From Myxococcota bacterium (GTDB taxonomy: Bacteria; Myxococcota; UBA4151), in contig JAPKCE010000157.1 of the NCBI GenBank assembly GCA_028823075.1, positions 1 through 5,519 on the forward strand: DNA of 5,519 bases, read 5' to 3'. This document shows, one piece after another, positions 4,810-5,519 of the stretch. The stretch's first letter is position 1, and the number at the start of each line of letters is the position of its first letter. The translations under genes and the position numbers were made by a program. The notes beneath the pieces are model-generated. The model was given only the letters and a program-made list of their open reading frames with translations. It searched no databases and was not told the DNA's origin.

Positions 4810-5519
4810 CTATGTCTCGTTGGGCGCGATCTCTTTGCTAAGATGCTTGGCCAAACGCCGCCCCGAAAAGATACAATCGGCGAGGCTCAGACCCGAGACG
4901 TAGCTGCGTGAGCAGATTCCAGCAGCCGCGCGCCCGGCGGCGTAAAGGCCTTCGATAGGTGAGTTGTCGGCGCGCAACACCTTGCCGCTACTTTCTTCGA
5001 CTCGAAGCCCGCCCAAAGTTAGCGTCGGTAAAGGGAAGACTTTTGAGCCAATCGAGCAGTCGATGGCGCGAAAGGGGGGGGTACTGAGCGGCGCACAGAA
5101 CTCGCTTGGTTTACGCTGCACATCGTCGTCGTCGTCGTTGTAAAGAGCGGCGCTTTGGGCGAGCGTTTGCGGGTCCATGCGGCAGCGCGTTGCCAGGCCC
5201 TCAAGGCTGCCCGCTTTGCGGCTGTTGAACCATAAATTGAGCAGGGCTGGCGCCGTTTGAAACCAGTGGGTTTGACCGCGTCCAACCTGTTTTGTGGCGC
5301 CGCTCGCCAGGGCTGAATCGAGGATCAAAAAAGCGCGCCCGTCCGCTTTCTCGACGATGGCTTCGCCTATGGCTGCTCCGTACAGCGCTTCATTGACGAA
5401 GCGGCGGCCCTGCCCGTCGACCAGAATTCCTTGAGCGAAAGCGAAGGGCGGGTTGATGAACCGCCAGGCCGAGATGCGCTGCATATGGTCGCAAGCGCCG
5501 CCAACCTTTTCGCCCATTG
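4810..5519 (-). CDS. FAD-dependent oxidoreductase, fumarate reductase/3-ketosteroid dehydrogenase-like (C-terminal part)
   Basis: About 236 C-terminal codons are visible; the N-terminal FAD-binding Rossmann motif lies beyond the right edge. An internal ATG at 5517 is not the start, because the visible GEKVGGACDHM region already matches the middle of the family. Family landmarks, counted from that Met, are RFINPP (19-24), GILVDGQGRRFVNE (30-43, with the conserved RFVNE), a cap-domain word AGSLEGLATRCRMDPQTL (102-119), LYN (125-127), TPPFRAID (146-153), TLTLGGLRV (165-173) and the FAD-closing PIEGLYAAGRAAAGICSRSYVSGLSLADCIFSGRR (187-221). This final region places it in the flavoprotein superfamily with fumarate reductases and 3-ketosteroid delta-1 and delta-4(5-alpha) dehydrogenases. 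The exact reaction cannot be fixed without the N-terminus. It ends 15 bp from the convergent steroid 5-alpha-reductase homologue. Oddities are an Asp run (128-132) and an eight-C coding tract. Confidence 0.88.
   Translation of the reverse strand, partial: MGEKVGGACDHMQRISAWRFINPPFAFAQGILVDGQGRRFVNEALYGAAIGEAIVEKADGRAFLILDSALASGATKQVGRGQTHWFQTAPALLNLWFNSRKAGSLEGLATRCRMDPQTLAQSAALYNDDDDDVQRKPSEFCAPLSTPPFRAIDCSIGSKVFPLPTLTLGGLRVEESSGKVLRADNSPIEGLYAAGRAAAGICSRSYVSGLSLADCIFSGRRLAKHLSKEIAPNET
5074..5081. repeat. G8 homopolymer inside the FAD oxidoreductase gene
   Basis: Eight consecutive G on the plus strand encode the Pro-Pro of TPPFRAID on the minus strand. Family-like sequence continues in the same frame on both sides, so the gene is intact as given. 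Confidence 0.85.
5123..5137. repeat. (TCG)5 triplet microsatellite
   Basis: Five TCG units on the plus strand read as GAC-type codons on the minus strand and encode most of the Asp run NDDDDD in the FAD oxidoreductase, in a variable part of the cap domain after LYN. Confidence 0.8.

Noticed and set aside
5123..5137. TCG triplet repeat as part of a CRISPR or regulatory array
   Set aside because: It is a simple in-frame microsatellite encoding an Asp run; there are no spacers or longer repeat units.

Overview
The window looks like chromosomal DNA from a Gram-negative bacterium of the myxobacterial/deltaproteobacterial type (Myxococcota or Bradymonadales-like). The evidence is a style of secreted protein rather than a marker gene: a lipoprotein built of Cys-paired RCC1-like repeats, a Cys-rich lipoprotein on an Ala/Asp/Gly linker with repeated DAG and DTG words, a CsgG/FlgO-like protein with two C-terminal membrane segments, and an Arg-cluster C-terminus at the left edge. 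Base composition is moderately GC-rich and even. I see no mobile element, RNA gene or CRISPR array.

Layout. Bases 1-42 hold what looks like the last 13 codons of a rightward gene ending in six arginines; its TAA overlaps the TAG of the leftward gene next door. Bases 39-2002 (minus strand) are a two-gene operon: a CsgG/FlgO-like envelope protein (1214-2002) and then a seven-repeat RCC1-like lipoprotein (39-1214), joined by a one-base TGATG overlap. A 101-bp divergent spacer (2003-2103) with a perfect 8-bp inverted repeat separates them from a rightward pair: a FadL/OmpP1-type outer-membrane channel (2104-3354) and a 16-Cys-domain lipoprotein (3388-3954). A strong intrinsic terminator (3984-4018) closes that pair and almost touches the ribosome-binding site of the next gene, a complete steroid 5-alpha-reductase homologue (4033-4794). 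That gene converges, with 15 bp between the stops, on the C-terminal part of an FAD-dependent oxidoreductase of the fumarate reductase/3-ketosteroid dehydrogenase superfamily (4810-5519, minus), which runs off the right edge.

How they may work together (inference). The left half encodes envelope proteins. The right half pairs two enzymes from families that reduce or dehydrogenate the steroid A ring, next to an outer-membrane channel family that imports hydrophobic molecules. A sterol or steroid uptake and conversion function is the most interesting reading, but the enzymes are convergent and a terminator separates the channel from the reductase, so co-regulation is not shown.
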